Made by a program: the position numbers and the translations under genes. A stretch of DNA of 64,000 bases, from NCBI GenBank assembly GCA_033239005.1, contig BSQZ01000036.1, positions 2,277,001 to 2,341,000 of the forward strand, in the 5' to 3' direction. The DNA comes from Lamellibrachia satsuma (Eukaryota > Annelida > Polychaeta > Sabellida > Siboglinidae). The notes below the pieces were generated by a model. The model saw only the letters and a list, made by a program, of their open reading frames with translations. It did no database searches and was not told the origin of the DNA. Positions within the stretch are counted from its first letter, which is position 1, and each line of letters opens with the position of its first letter. Of this stretch, positions 13,291 through 25,296 are shown one piece after another.

Positions 13291-13764
13291 GGTTTATTGA
13301 ATGATTAAATTCAAACAGTGATCACAGTTAAAACTTTTGTTATATTTTCTTAATCTTAAGTGTACAACTGCAATAAACAGATGGTGTGATTGTGACGTGT
13401 CATTCTTTGTATTTAAAGAGTGTTGATAAAAAGAGTAAATTTATGTGAAATATTTAAATGTTTATCCTCTGCTTTTTTATTCAAAATTTATATCTTTTAT
13501 TACAATATAATTTGAATTATTTATAATTATTCACGTAGACCCTAAATGTATTAGAAATGTAATATACTACAACCATCATAATAGCAGTTCAAAGTAGTAA
13601 ACAATACTCTTCTAATGTTATTGCTAAAACTATAGATATATAATAATAATATTATTATTAATTAGTACTATTTATGTTAAAACTTAACGTTTGACCAATG
13701 GTGGTTCTGATTGTTTTTTTACTGTTTTTAACATTCATTCTCTTTCTGCAGCTTACATACTAAC

Positions 13765-13965
13765 TTGATATATGAAAAGTATTTAAAAGTATTTTTAAAA
13801 ATATGTTTGAAAGTATTTGAAATACTTTTGAAAGTAATTGAAATACTTTTGAAAGTATTTGCATTTGAACCATTTCAAAAATATTTGTACTTGCATTTGA
13901 AGAAATATTCAGAATATTATTGCATTTTGCACACTTCGAATATATTAGGTGAATCATGCACAATA
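13765..13965. repeat. palindromic GTATTTGAAATAC-rich repeat
   Basis: Repeated AAGTATTTGAAATACTTT words occur in both orientations, which is why open frames occur on both strands. It resembles the subterminal word arrays of the hAT-type elements and may pair with 12414-12610. Confidence 0.5.
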
Positions 13966-14699
13966 TAGCTGGAGTTCAGATACATGCAATGTGTTTGCTC
14001 ATATTCAATATCATGCTGAATTATTTTATTATCCTGTTAATATTATACAGTGGTTTGTTGCCAAATTCTTACATAATATGATGTATGTAATGTGATATGG
14101 TGCAACCTGGCAACTTGAAAAGTGGCTTCCCTCGATCTTGCATAACATTAACAATGTCAGTGTAATGGTATACTGCCGTTGTTATCCACGTCGACCACTA
14201 GGTCTAGTTAATTGCATGCATGCATGTGCAAGCGAAATTGCGTAATCAAATAACTTTGTTTAACACAATATTAACATCTGCTATCAGTAACAACCATTCG
14301 CAGTATCGCAAGACGTGTGCAATACTTTTATTTTACAGTCACGCGATCATTGACCGAGAAAGTAAGAAATAGTTCGGTTGATGAGTATGCAGTTGAATAA
14401 CCTACACACGCTTCAAGGTCAGAGCATCGGAAATCGTCGGAAAGGACGTTTCCACGTTTAGTATTGGCTCAAATATGTGATAGTCCGAGAATTGCTGTAC
14501 TTAATGTGAACTGATATCTGCATTTTCACATTGTCAATGATGTGTGGAAGATGTTGTTCAAAATGTGTTCTTGGATTTTGTCACATTTAACACGCACGAT
14601 CCGGACATGTAAACCCTTTTTTATATACAATCATTACCATGATAGTATTCGTTCGTTAATCATATGATTCGATGTAATCACATCACTTCATGTAATTAA

Positions 14700-15480
14700 T
14701 AGAACCAAAACGCACCAACAGGCCTGGCTTAATGCATATGTTTTCATATGTTTTTATATAAAAACAGCTTTTTGGAAACTGGAATGGAGATGGGATAAAA
14801 CGCGGACGTGCCGAAGAGTCCACTAATTCAAGGAGGATTTATCGCGTCACATCGATCTATAAGCCAACATAATTAACATATCTTAGAATATTCGTCGGTG
14901 TTATCATGTCAGTGTTTAATTTTATGCCAGTGTTCGTGTATATGCTTTAAATGTGATGACCGTAATTAGAAAGCCATAACAAAGCACAAGCCGTCAACCT
15001 CCGTGCGCCGAATGTACCCGTTCCTGTGCACTGACCCACTTCCGGCGCATGGAGATCGGCAACCTGACCTAGAAGCCCTCCAATCTGTTTTGGCATACAA
15101 CAGCAGTGGACTTATGTCTCGCTGACTGCGTGTGCGAGTTAGCTTACTGCAGTGTGCGGTTATTGACTGGGCGCTTTTGTTTCGCCTTCAAAGATGATCT
15201 AGCTGTGCAGGTTACCACACTTACGGAACTGTGAGAAACGCCGAAAGACGCCGAGAGTTGCTTTAGATGTGACGTGGCGCCCGCTAGGCGCGTGGTGTGT
15301 ATTTTGTATCTTTGTTTTGTGTTTGAGTGCGTGCTGGTGTGTATGTGCAGATTTGCATGAGTGAGACAGAATCTAGCATTGTGGAGAGGTCAGTGTTTAG
15401 TACCGTGGTGTACTTATTGACAGGTACTGTGGCTAGCTGGCTGAAACACAGACATTTCCCATTACTGGACACCAGCATTG
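14700..15480 (+). promoter_or_regulatory. promoter-like island and possible non-coding first exon of PRDM2
   Basis: Between about 14990 and 15320 the sequence is clearly richer in G+C and CpG than its surroundings and contains an ETS-type ACTTCCGG near 15050. A good splice donor (CATTG|GTAAGA) ends a possible exon at 15480. The next strong acceptor serving a known exon is that of PRDM2 exon 1 at 29517. This makes a 5'UTR exon plausible, but the link is an inference; cDNA would be needed. Confidence 0.3.
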
Positions 15481-15499
15481 GTAAGATAGACAAAATCAA

Positions 15500-17560
15500 G
15501 TGGGAGTGAACTTAGAAAAATGGTTCTGAAAAAATGGTTCTTGTCAAGTCTTTGTTTGGTCAACCTATTCAACTGCATGTGTTGTTCTGTATGCATATAT
15601 TATAAAATTCACCAAATGTTCTATTGTTTGTTCTTTGTTGTAGGCAGTTACGCTAATCATGTTAATCATTGATTGATTAAAACATGATTTCCAGTATTTT
15701 GGTTCTTTCTATTTTTTACCAAACAAAGGCCAAGGTCATAGCTTAAACAGTGATAACATCCTCCAGGTAGATGCAGTAGTTAAAACCTTAAGGTAAATCA
15801 AGGTTCTTAGAGAACAAAAGCCATAATACAACATTTTTCACAATTATTCTATGCAAATTAAATGGTTGAAATGTGGATTGGCCGTGTTTATCCAGAGGTG
15901 AGGCAGAATCAGCCAGGGTGGAAAGGTCATTCACACACTGTAGTGTATTCAGTCATATAAAATGGCTCCCAGCATGATGGCTAACATGTTACGCCACACG
16001 TACATGGTAATGCAGAGATGTGGAAATGGAATGAGGCTCATAATAATTGGCATAACGATAATAATTCATCCACCCTCTAAAATGGCAGCTGCAATACATA
16101 GACCCATAGTTTAACACTTGTATATCTTGTGTTAATAACAATGCATGGTGCTCTTCTAATGGCATTTGATGCCTCCACTATGTAGTCTTATTTCGTTCAG
16201 CAGTTTATAGTTTTACCTCGCTGGTTTTCCTATCAAGTGTCTTTACAAACAAAATTGTTTTCCTCCCGATAAAGCCAATGGACAGTGCAACAGACACATT
16301 CAGTCACACCTGTGTAATTAAGTGTTGTTTCCTTATGATTTATGTGTTTTGTATAATTAGCTGTTGTTTCCATTGTGTTTTGTACTATTTATGCTTTGTT
16401 ACTGGCTTGCTGAGATCAAGCCTGGTCAGGCGTGTTGCTTGTTTTGGTTGACTAGCTGTGTATTCACATGCCACGTATTATGTGTAAAATGGGTCATGCT
16501 AAACTTGGCAGGTGGGGCAGAATGGACCAAGTTGAAAAGGTCGGAGGCGTTCAGGTGATAAGATAGGGGACTATTTGGTTGGCTAATAGTGTACTGTGTG
16601 ATGCATGGACACTAGAGGAAGCCAAACTGTACATGCCATGAGGACAGTTTGGTATGTCTTCTTTACCAACAGCGTTATATTTTTTAATTATTAATTTTTA
16701 AATAGCCGTTCACTGTTGACATTGTGTCTCTCTCTCTCTCTCTCTCTCTCTGTACTTTATGTGTCCTCCAGATTCTTTCACTTCATTTTAGATTGGTAGT
16801 ATTTGGTGTTTTAGAAGTTTAGTTTTATTCTTTAGTTTTTTCTGCAAGTCAAACTGGTTTAGAGCAATGTTTATATCACATTCAGCCTATCACTGGTTGG
16901 AATGGTTTAGTACAAGAGAAAGACAGGTTTAGTACAAGAGAGAGACATGAAAGCAGACCATGAATTGATAATTGTAATTACCATGTACCAATTCAAGCCA
17001 TTGCAAATATTCTTAGTCTTTTAGACTGCAACATTTGTGATCTGCCCATTTTGTTGATTATGGTAATATAGTATTGGGATTTTGTCATAGTTTTTAGCAA
17101 ATTATTTTGGCAGTTTTATAACAAAGTTGACCCAAATCTGAAATATGAAGTAAATATACCTGTAGCCTATATAATATATGTGCCTTTTAAAAAGCACAGC
17201 ATGGGTAAATTCATAAAACAATTATTATTACAAAACCCTAAAAAAATCAAAATATGGAAGGGTTCCATATAATAATTAATAGTAATAAGCTTTATTATAC
17301 ACTCGTAGTCGTATCCCGGGTGAGACCCTGTTCAGGAGTGTTTACATTTTATGTTGTTGTTTATATGATGATGTTGTGGTTGTTTCCATGTGGTTTGTAA
17401 TTGGAATTCCTCTGGGCATTGTCACATGGTAATGAATGAATCTTTATTTCAACAACAACAAAGAATAAAAGTAGTGATTATTACATTATAGAACTGTACA
17501 ATTGTCAAAAAAGGGCAAGCAGGTTAGTAATGTTTACTTAAATTAAAGGGAAACAAAAGT
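15500..17560. other. no gene; loosely repeated blocks and a TC microsatellite
   Basis: Three weakly similar blocks containing GGCAGAAT...AAAGGTC are spaced about 540-610 bp apart, near 15362, 15901 and 16511. A (TC)n run lies at 16726-16752. No coding signal is seen. Confidence 0.4.
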
Positions 17561-17565
17561 CTTGG

Positions 17566-17866
17566 TTTAGGGCCTAAGCACCTATAAGAGTTAATAAATC
17601 ATAACCATTTGCAAGTACAATCAAGAATATCATGGCAGTGGTTTACTATGGAAACCTTGTTGAACATCTTTATTTCATGGGCGACGACGCCATGCTGGTA
17701 GATAACCACGCATTACTAGTGCTTGTAGTCTGACAATATTCACTCACAAAATGAAAATCTATTTGTAAACTAAAACATGTAGTCCTATATTTGCCACTAG
17801 GATATGGCCATGCTGTTTGCATCTAAACTCAACTTATGCAACATATTTTTGCCTCTGTTTACGTTG
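17566..17866 (-). mobile_element. partial copy of the foldback element at 30979-31561
   Basis: Reading this stretch in reverse complement matches about 31255-31561, including AAGTTGAGTTT, CAGCATGGCCATATCC and GCAACTACAATTAAGAATATCATG-type blocks. The copy ends next to the target duplication of the hAT element at 17875, suggesting that the hAT inserted into or beside it. Confidence 0.65.
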
Positions 17867-17874
17867 CTTTGGTA

Positions 17875-18714
17875 CAGGCTTGTTAACAAATGCATGTTAA
17901 CGCATTTGAATGCAAATGTTTCATTTGATTCAAATGTGAATGCAAATGCCATTTTCCAGGAACACATGCAAATGTTTTAGGGTCGCATGCAAATGTTTTG
18001 GGGTCGCATGCAAATGTTTTGGTTACGCATTTGCAAATCCATTTGAATTCATTTCAAATGTTTTGGCTTTATATTAACGTTTTGTTTTATTTGGGGAAAA
18101 CACAACGTTATGTATACAAACACATTATTAATTTAATAACTGCAGTAGTACATTATTGTAACCACTAAGTCACACTACATACCAGTCCCACTACATGAAC
18201 ATGTCTGTAGAGTCGTACACTGAGTCACACAGCTCCAGGCCTGCAGAGGTGGTGGAAATGGGAGGGAGGAATAGACAATTGACAGTTTAATGGGAACCAG
18301 AATGGAAGGGGAACAAGACAATAGACTGTCCACTGGTGTGGTCACTGGGAAGATAACCTGGTGGATATTTACAGCTACCACTAATCACTCTCTGGCTGTA
18401 AATATTTAGGGATGGCATTGCTAATGTTTACTCCCCCAATGAGCTCCCACCCCAACAGTGCAAACACAAGGGAGTCATTTGTCTGCATTGTTTCATTTGT
18501 TTCAATGAACAGGTAATCTTTGCTGAAGTCATCAACTTATAGACCAGTTTCATATTGTATGAATAACAGCTCAGGCATTGACCAGTTGACCTACATAGAA
18601 GGTATGCATTCAAATGCAAATTCATTTACAATTTTGTGGAGGCATTTGAATGTGCATTCAAATGCTCAACATTCAAATGTGCATTCAAATGCATTTGATT
18701 TGTTAACAAGCCTG
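17875..18714. mobile_element. complete hAT-type non-autonomous element (GCAAATG word)
   Basis: The unit is 840 bp and flanked by a perfect 8-bp target duplication, CTTTGGTA (17867-17874 and 18715-18722). Terminal repeats begin CAGGCTTGTTAACAAAT on both ends. Subterminal regions are packed with ATGCAAATG / CATTTGAATGC words in both orientations. There is no transposase. Eight-bp duplications and short CAGG-type ends are hallmarks of the hAT superfamily. Confidence 0.88.
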
Positions 18715-18722
18715 CTTTGGTA

Positions 18723-19590
18723 AATACAACTATTTTTTTAATACTTTGTTACTTCTAATTGATTGACCCCCTTTACTATCCGTACACCCCCATTCTCCAA
18801 TAACCATGACTACGATACACAAAAAAAGGCACCAGACAAAATCTTTTCTTAGTCAGAAACACCATGTTAAGCAAACAGTTGTAGGCTACCAGTTGAGGCC
18901 ATAATCTGTTTGTTTAATTAAGCCACTGGGATGTCCATAAAGGGACATTCATCAGTTAACCCACCAGTTAGCCATTAAATGCCTTTGATGCAGTCAGGAG
19001 GCCATGCCATGTGGAACTGGTTGACAGTGCTAACTGCTAAGAACTGCCAGCTGAGGCTTCCTCTGTAGAAGTGAGGTGACTCAAGTCAGACTGCCTCCTA
19101 CACCAGTATGTTCTGGTGCCAGCAGTATGGCTAAAAAGGGGATTTTGAGCCTGTTGTATTGGCATGTTCCAACCCTCTCAACAACCAGTAGTCTAAGATC
19201 AGAAAATATAAATTATAAACTTCTAATATAAACAAATTGCAAATTGCAACACTGCCTTTGTGCACCAAAAGAAGACAAACTGTACTGATGCATAAGCATG
19301 TCAATTGGGATCATGGTCTTTAATGCAAACAAGGACAAACTTCAAATTGCTACACATCCCCTTTGTTGCAATTTGGAGAAATCTTCTCACCTCTACCCCT
19401 TCAAATGATGTACATGTTTGGGGGGGAGGGGGCGATAGTATTTAGTCACTGGTAGACTAACTACAAAGATATTTTACCATGTCTGTATGTTTGTATAATG
19501 GAGGGGTTTTGTAAAAGGTAATCGTATGTTTGGGGTTGCCATTTGTTTGTAGGTGTAGCCATTCATCTGTCTTCAAGTATAAATAACATT
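18723..19590. other. no recognisable gene
   Basis: Moderately AT-rich sequence without domains, arrays or RNA-like folds that I can support. Confidence 0.4.
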
Positions 19591-19593
19591 ATA

Positions 19594-19713
19594 TTAAGCA
19601 TAATTACCTCTCAAGAAACTTAGTGTTCGTTCTGTATATTTCAACTGCATCTCGCAGTCTTCTTCAGTAGACTGAACACTTAAGTTTCTTGAGAGGTAAT
19701 AATTATGCTTAAT
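19594..19713 (-). ncRNA. hairpin enclosing a hammerhead-ribozyme-like core
   Basis: Arms of about 35 nt (19594-19628 and 19674-19713) are near-perfect inverse copies. Between them, read on the minus strand, lies CTGAAGA, a 6-bp stem (GACTGC/GCAGTT) with a 5-nt loop, then GAAA (19667 down to 19639). This is the conserved CUGANGA / stem II / GAAA layout of hammerhead ribozymes, with the long arms acting as stem I. No stem III is evident, so cleavage activity is doubtful. Such motifs occur in Penelope-like elements and retrozymes. A similar core lies at 53646. Confidence 0.5.
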
Positions 19714-20329
19714 ATTAATAACCAAGAAACCGGATCATCTATCCATATATATATTGCGGTAAACCATAATTATATTGTATGGGTCTAAACTTTCCTACTG
19801 TACAAAGTCTGTTACAACTATTGGAAATAATTTCCTAAAAGAAAACGCAACAAAATATGTGACAGTGATTAATTTAAGATGATCCTTATTTAATTAATTG
19901 ATTAGACCATATCCACTGTCCAGATCTGGAGGACTCCTAACTGATCCTTAATTGCAATTACTAACAATTACTCAAGTGCTTCATAACAATGAACTCAGTG
20001 TGGGATCAGTGAAGACATGCAGCATGTCTCCTGAAGCCATGACACATGCAGCATGGGTCTGAGAGGGCAGGGTCTGAGGGAGCAGAGATAAGATAAATGC
20101 TAAACAAAGAAATGTAGCCAGTGTGTTGGTTAGTAACAAATCCTCCTGTTGGTTGCTTTGTTTTAATTGAAGTGCAATCAGAAATAAATGAACATTTCAT
20201 GATTTAATGCAAAATGCCAGTATTGTATTCCTTGACTTAAATAATGAATAAATGCATAATACTGCTGCTTTTGTGTTTTCATCGCTTTGACCTTCACCAT
20301 TATGAAACAAATGTAGCGTTCTATGTACG

Positions 20330-20475
20330 TGACTAAAATTTTCAAAGTACTTTGTACTTGAATTTTTCACAAAGTACTTTGTACTTGTACTTGCCTCTGT
20401 TTTTTAGACTTGGACTTGGCAAAATTGGAAGTACCTGTACTTAAGTACATTGCATATGTACTTGACCCATACCTG
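20330..20475. mobile_element. hAT-like terminal region (GTACTTG word)
   Basis: Repeated AAAGTACTTTGTACTTG words end at GACCCATACCTG, the same kind of terminus as in the complete elements. The opposite end was not found nearby. Confidence 0.5.
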
Positions 20476-20483
20476 CTGCTATC

Positions 20484-21180
20484 TTGAATCGGTTTCGGTC
20501 TTTAACGAGCGGTCATAATCACTTCTGTCAGTTTGAAAATACTTGTGAGCACGGCGCACCAATCAGCCATCTTGGGTTATGGGCTACACCAGTCTTGTTG
20601 GTTTCTTGGAATCCAATCTCAAAATTGCGACTGTCCATTATATTATCGTCTAGTGAATGTTTATATAACTTCGAACAATCATAGAAAAGATACAATCGGC
20701 ATGACGTTGCGAACAGTTGTACATAATTGTACGCAGAAAGGTCATAGTGGGGTGAATTTCAAAAAAATAACTTACATCACCTTCCGGGGGTGATAGAAGA
20801 ACCCCTGAAAGTTTGGCGCTTGAGATGCAAACCGTCTAGGAGGATTAGCATAACCATTCATGCATACTACTGGATCATAGTAATGTAATGCATGCATGCG
20901 TATATCAATTCTTAAATTTTCTCGTTAGTTTTGGTTATTAAGTCGGCAATAATTTACTTAACTTATGGCTTTTTTCTCCCTGGCAGAGCATAGGCCATCA
21001 ACCAGACACGGTTGTGGGTTTGCGCTTCCAGTTCTTTCCATTTATATTCTGCTTTTGACATCTTTGCATCTACTTCTCTGTTCTGTGCCAGGTATTTCTT
21101 GGCCTTTTTTGTCCTGAGGGTTCAATGTGAGTGCCTGTCTTGTGATGTGTTATGTTAGCTTCCTGTCCAGCTCCGGTCCT
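20484..21180. other. no recognisable gene
   Basis: Unique-looking sequence between a hAT remnant and a minisatellite. The short frames have no recognisable domain. Confidence 0.4.
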
Positions 21181-22130
21181 GAGAGTATGGCCTATCCAAC
21201 TCCACTTCCTGTGAGGATGGCCTATCTAGCTTCCAGAGAGTATGGCCTATCCAGCTTCACTTCCTGAGAGTATGGCCTATCCAGCTCTACGTCTTGAGAT
21301 TATGGCCTATCCATCTCCACTGCCTGAGAGTGTGGCCTATCCAGTTCCACTGCCTGAGAGTATGGTCTATCCAGCTCCACTTCCTGAGAATATGGCCTAT
21401 CCAGTTCCACTTCCTGAGAATATGGCCTATCTGGCTCCACTTCCTGAGAGTATGGCCTATTTAGCTCCACTTCCTGAGAGTATGGCCTATCCAGCTCCAC
21501 TTCCTGAGAGTGTGGCCTATCCAGCTCCACTGCCTGAGAGTATGGCCTATCCAGTTCCACTTCCTGAGAGTATGGTCTATCCAGCTCCACTGCCTGAGAG
21601 TATGGCCTATCCAGCTCCACTGCCTGAGAGTATGACCTATCCAGCTCCAGTGCTGAGAATATGGCCATTCCAGCTACACTGCCTGAGAGTATGGCCTATC
21701 CAGCTCCACTTCCTGAGAGTGTGGTCTATCCAGCTCCACTTCCTGAGAGTATGGCCTATCCAGTTCCACTTCCTGAGAGTATGGCATATTCAGCTACACT
21801 TCCTGAGAGTATGGCCTATCCAGCTCCACTTCCAGAGAGTATGGTCTATCCAGCTCCACTTCCTGAGAGTATGGCCTATCCAGCTCCAGTCCTGAGAGTA
21901 TGGCTTATCCAGCTCCACTTCCTGAGAGTATGGCCTATCCAGTTCCACTGCCTGAGAGTATGGTCTATCCAGCTCCACTTCCTGAGAGTATGGCCTATCC
22001 AGCTCCACTTCCTGAGAGTATGGCCTATCCAGTTCCACTTCCCGAGAGTATGACCTATCCAGCTCCACTGCCTGAGAGTATGGTCTATCCAGCTCTACTT
22101 CCTGAGAGTATGGCCTATCCAGCTCCACTT
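21181..22130. repeat. 30-bp minisatellite, about 31 copies
   Basis: The unit is ATGGCCTATCCAGCTCCACT followed by TCCTGAGAGT, with C/T and C/G variants shuffled among copies. Single-base deletions near 21650 and 21890 shift the frame, so the open frames on both strands (MAYPAPLPES and its antisense) are broken into pieces. No signal peptide, splice sites or conserved flanks are visible, so I treat it as non-coding. Confidence 0.93.
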
Positions 22131-22233
22131 TCTCCTTCTAATATTGATATTCAATTGGTTGTTGGTTTGTTCTCTCCCGTGGTGTTTCATTGCTAATTGT
22201 TTCCACCATATCCTTAGAATTTTTCTTAGACAC

Positions 22234-22512
22234 TTATTTGAAAAAGTTTAGATCTTTGGTAGCATGGATTTTGTAGTATGCTGATCCATACATTAACAAA
22301 GCGTTAACATTTGAGTTACAAATGCATAGCTTGGTTGGTATTGACATTTCTCGGGACTTCCATATCTTATTAAGCACAACAAAGGTTGCCCTTGCTTTAC
22401 CAATCCTATCCCTTACATCACTACCTGTTCCTCCGTTTGTGTCCACAATGCTTCCTAGACTTCTCGTGTAATTGGGCTGTTGTTCTTGCTGTCTGTCAGC
22501 AATATGGTTCAA
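22234..22512 (-). pseudogene. LINE reverse transcriptase C-terminal fragment
   Basis: The minus strand encodes LGSIVDTNGGTGSDVRDRIG, then KARATFVVLNKIWKS and a LLMYGSA segment. This is the typical region after the RT palm in RTE-like LINE proteins. Only this piece remains. Confidence 0.8.
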
Positions 22513-22589
22513 AGTTAATAATAAATTTGAAATGTTGATGTTTGATGACTTTTAATATTGACAAAAGTTAAGTAACTTTAGTAGTCTCT

Positions 22590-22640
22590 ACAGAGCTTTT
22601 GTGATGCTCTTGGTCACTTCTTCAGTTTCAAACTGAACCA
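22590..22640 (-). ncRNA. weak hammerhead-like / Penelope-terminus-like motif
   Basis: The minus strand reads CTGAAGAAGTGACC with a short GTGA/TCAC stem, then AAAAG instead of a clean GAAA. It looks like a degraded relative of the cores at 19639 and 53646. Confidence 0.25.
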
Positions 22641-24504
22641 GATGTCATGTGACCTTGTTTAGGCTTGTTGGTCATAACATAACTGTATTTACAGAATTTT
22701 GGTAGTAAATCAATATTAATGTCATATATGGGTAAATAATAGCATTTTAATGGAAGATACATGTTAAATTCATGAATTACTTTTGCAGATCACTTGACTT
22801 AATTAAATAAAAAATATCGAAGTTTCAACATTAAGTTAAAAATATCTACACAGCAAATCTGACAAAATCCTATTAATCTTTTGATGATATAAATAATAAA
22901 ACATGCTATGAGTCGGATATAAAATGCACTTGGAGATAACATACGTTTTATCTTCTGACTGATAACACATTATATTATTAAAAGATGAGTGGTATTTTTA
23001 TTACCTGTGCAGCGAATTTGACGTATTGTGTCCTACTCCAAATATTAAAAACCTGTCTCGTCAAAGACAGACATTGAAATATTCTTAATAATAATAATAT
23101 GTATGTTTTATATTGTGTTTGATAAAAAGCTTGTGTGCCTAAGGTTCCTGTTGTGTTGAACGGGAAACATTTTTGAACACACACAGTTACCTCAGTAATT
23201 AATAATGATTTATGGATGCTTTGTTGAGATGTAACTATATTTTCAAGCGAGTATCTTTCAGGTTATACCATGAGATAAATATTAATTTACCACAAGTAAA
23301 AATTAGTAGTAGACTACTACGCAAAGTAACAAACAGATTTGTCATATGATAGCCACAGCTCGTTGATTGAACTTAGTCAAAAAGCAATTTATGTTTTAAA
23401 TTTATATCTTGCAGCGATGTAGGAACTGTATCATATTTAGCTTTTCAAAAACATTTGCAATGGTGGTTTTTTTAATCCTCTCAATCTTCTTCCATTTTCT
23501 ATCTTCCACCTTTTATTTTGTCAAAAACTGCTTGCTCTGAGTGTGACGGTGCTTCATTCAGATTTGGCACAGATGTGTATCTCCACTGAGTTTTAAAGTT
23601 GATACTTCCTTGTTGTAAGCTAAGCATTATTGAACATAAAGTAAGTCAAACCAAAAATGTTATCCATGGGCACAAGTCATAGTAAAACAAATATATTTCT
23701 GAACATCTATGTCAGTGACACAAGTAAAAAATACTGGGTGGATTCATACTGTTTAAGCTTGGCGTTAAACAGGTTCTGTGGCAGGAATATTAACTATTTA
23801 TGATTATAAATGTGTTCAAACATGGCAAAATTGCTGTTCACAGTCATGAGGTGGAGATAGTATGCCATACGGAAAAGTATTCTTTCTTGATAAACTATGC
23901 AAAGATTGATGAGTTTTAATTGAAAAACTAATATTTGTCAAGCTACTTAAATATTCACAGATTGAACAAAAAGAAGCTTGGCCACATTAAAGTAACTGAT
24001 TTCACACGGCTGCAGTTCCCAGCATTTCTTTTATTCTTGGCTATTCGCCAGAAGACTGACAACAAGAGGCTGTCGTTCAATCTTTCAGTGCTTTCCCTTG
24101 TCCATTAAATTTGGTTTATGTATGTAACCCAGGAGTCTACTTGTAGACATTACTGGCTCAGCATACATGTGAGCATGCTTTTGCTGCAGTATCTATCTGT
24201 AAGTGATTACCAGTCTAAGCAAATTCCAATTCAGCAAGACCACATATACCAATCAAGAATAAAGGGAGATATCTAGTTGTAACTCTTGCGATTCTGTATC
24301 CTTTTGAAGATATGGTCTCCAAGCTTGTTCTTAATGAGGACTATTGCTAATACATAGGTGTAAGTAGCCCTTTTTCCTTGTATGCTATATTTCTCCTAAT
24401 TAACCCAGTGTGATTACCCATTGACGCTGCAATGCCACACTACTCTGAAACTTTCATATCAGCACTTATTGTTACTACTTTTCTTTTATTGTAGTGCATA
24501 GAAG
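22641..24504. other. no recognisable gene
   Basis: AT-rich sequence. The few short frames, such as one on the minus strand at 22978-23184, show no domain. Confidence 0.4.
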
Positions 24505-25107
24505 TTATAGAACAGTATCTCCCATTTTATATTTTACATCCAAGTTCCCATGTCCCGTATATAGGCATTTACATTTCCTAAAATTTAATAACAACTGCCA
24601 TTTCTCAGACAATTTATCTAATTTGTCTAGATTGTTTTGTAAATGTTGTTTATCTCCATTATATTTAACCTTTCTAAACGCATTTGTGTCACTGCAAATT
24701 TCAGTAACTTGCACGTTATATTATCGTCAAAGGCATTGATATATATTAACAATAATAAAGGTCCTAATACTGATCCTTGTGGTACCCTACTCAAAACTGA
24801 TTTCCAGTTTGAAACCTACCCATCTACTACAACACATTGTCTTTGATGTGGCACTTTGTTGAAAGCTTTCTAAAAATCGAAGTCAATAATATTTACTAGT
24901 GATCCATCATCTTCCCGCTTAGTGATTTCTTCCAAAAAATGTTAGCGGAATCCCATCCACTCCAGGTGATTTATTATCCTTCATTGCCTTTAGTTTCTTG
25001 GCTACCATTTCTGGAATTACAATTAACTGCCCTAAATAATCTGATTTGTCCTGTTGAAATTTAAAATCTGGTACCAATAATAAACTAATATCATCTCTGG
25101 TAAACAC
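24505..25107 (-). pseudogene. non-LTR reverse transcriptase with broken catalytic motif
   Basis: The minus strand gives MKDNKSPGVDGIP near 24960-25000, SRVPQGSVLGPL near 24780, and a thumb block DKLSEKWQLLLNF with CLYTGHGN near 24560. At the palm catalytic motif (about 24684-24698) one base is missing. The FADD-type motif is read out of frame, and the following block continues in another frame. In addition, the domain lacks residues between the N-terminal block and the palm. It is a dead jockey/CR1-like LINE copy. Confidence 0.8.
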
Positions 25108-25217
25108 TGACTGAACTGAATTACCCGTTTAGGTCTTTCACCATTAAAAGACCTGTGATACTATATTTTCAGCACTGTCTTCTAGTGGTCCAACCTTGTC
25201 TGTTATGTTTTGTTTAC

Positions 25218-25296
25218 AATTAACTGCCCTAAATAGTTTGATTTGGCCTGTTGAAATTTAAAATCTGGTACCAATAATAAACTAATATCATCTCAT
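25218..25296 (-). repeat. 79-bp direct duplicate of 25020-25098
   Basis: The stretch beginning CAATTAACTGCCCTAAATA is repeated about 198 bp downstream with few changes. Both copies derive from the 5' part of the RT fragment, which shows a local duplication after insertion. Confidence 0.8.

Noticed and set aside
15327..15509. Coding exon starting MSETESSIVERSV at 15 kb
   Set aside because: Open only to the donor, with no domain. If joined to the 29517 acceptor it would meet a stop at once, so at most it is 5'UTR.
21242..22196. Long MAYPAPLPES frames and antisense frames
   Set aside because: Minisatellite by-products with internal frame shifts and openness on both strands.
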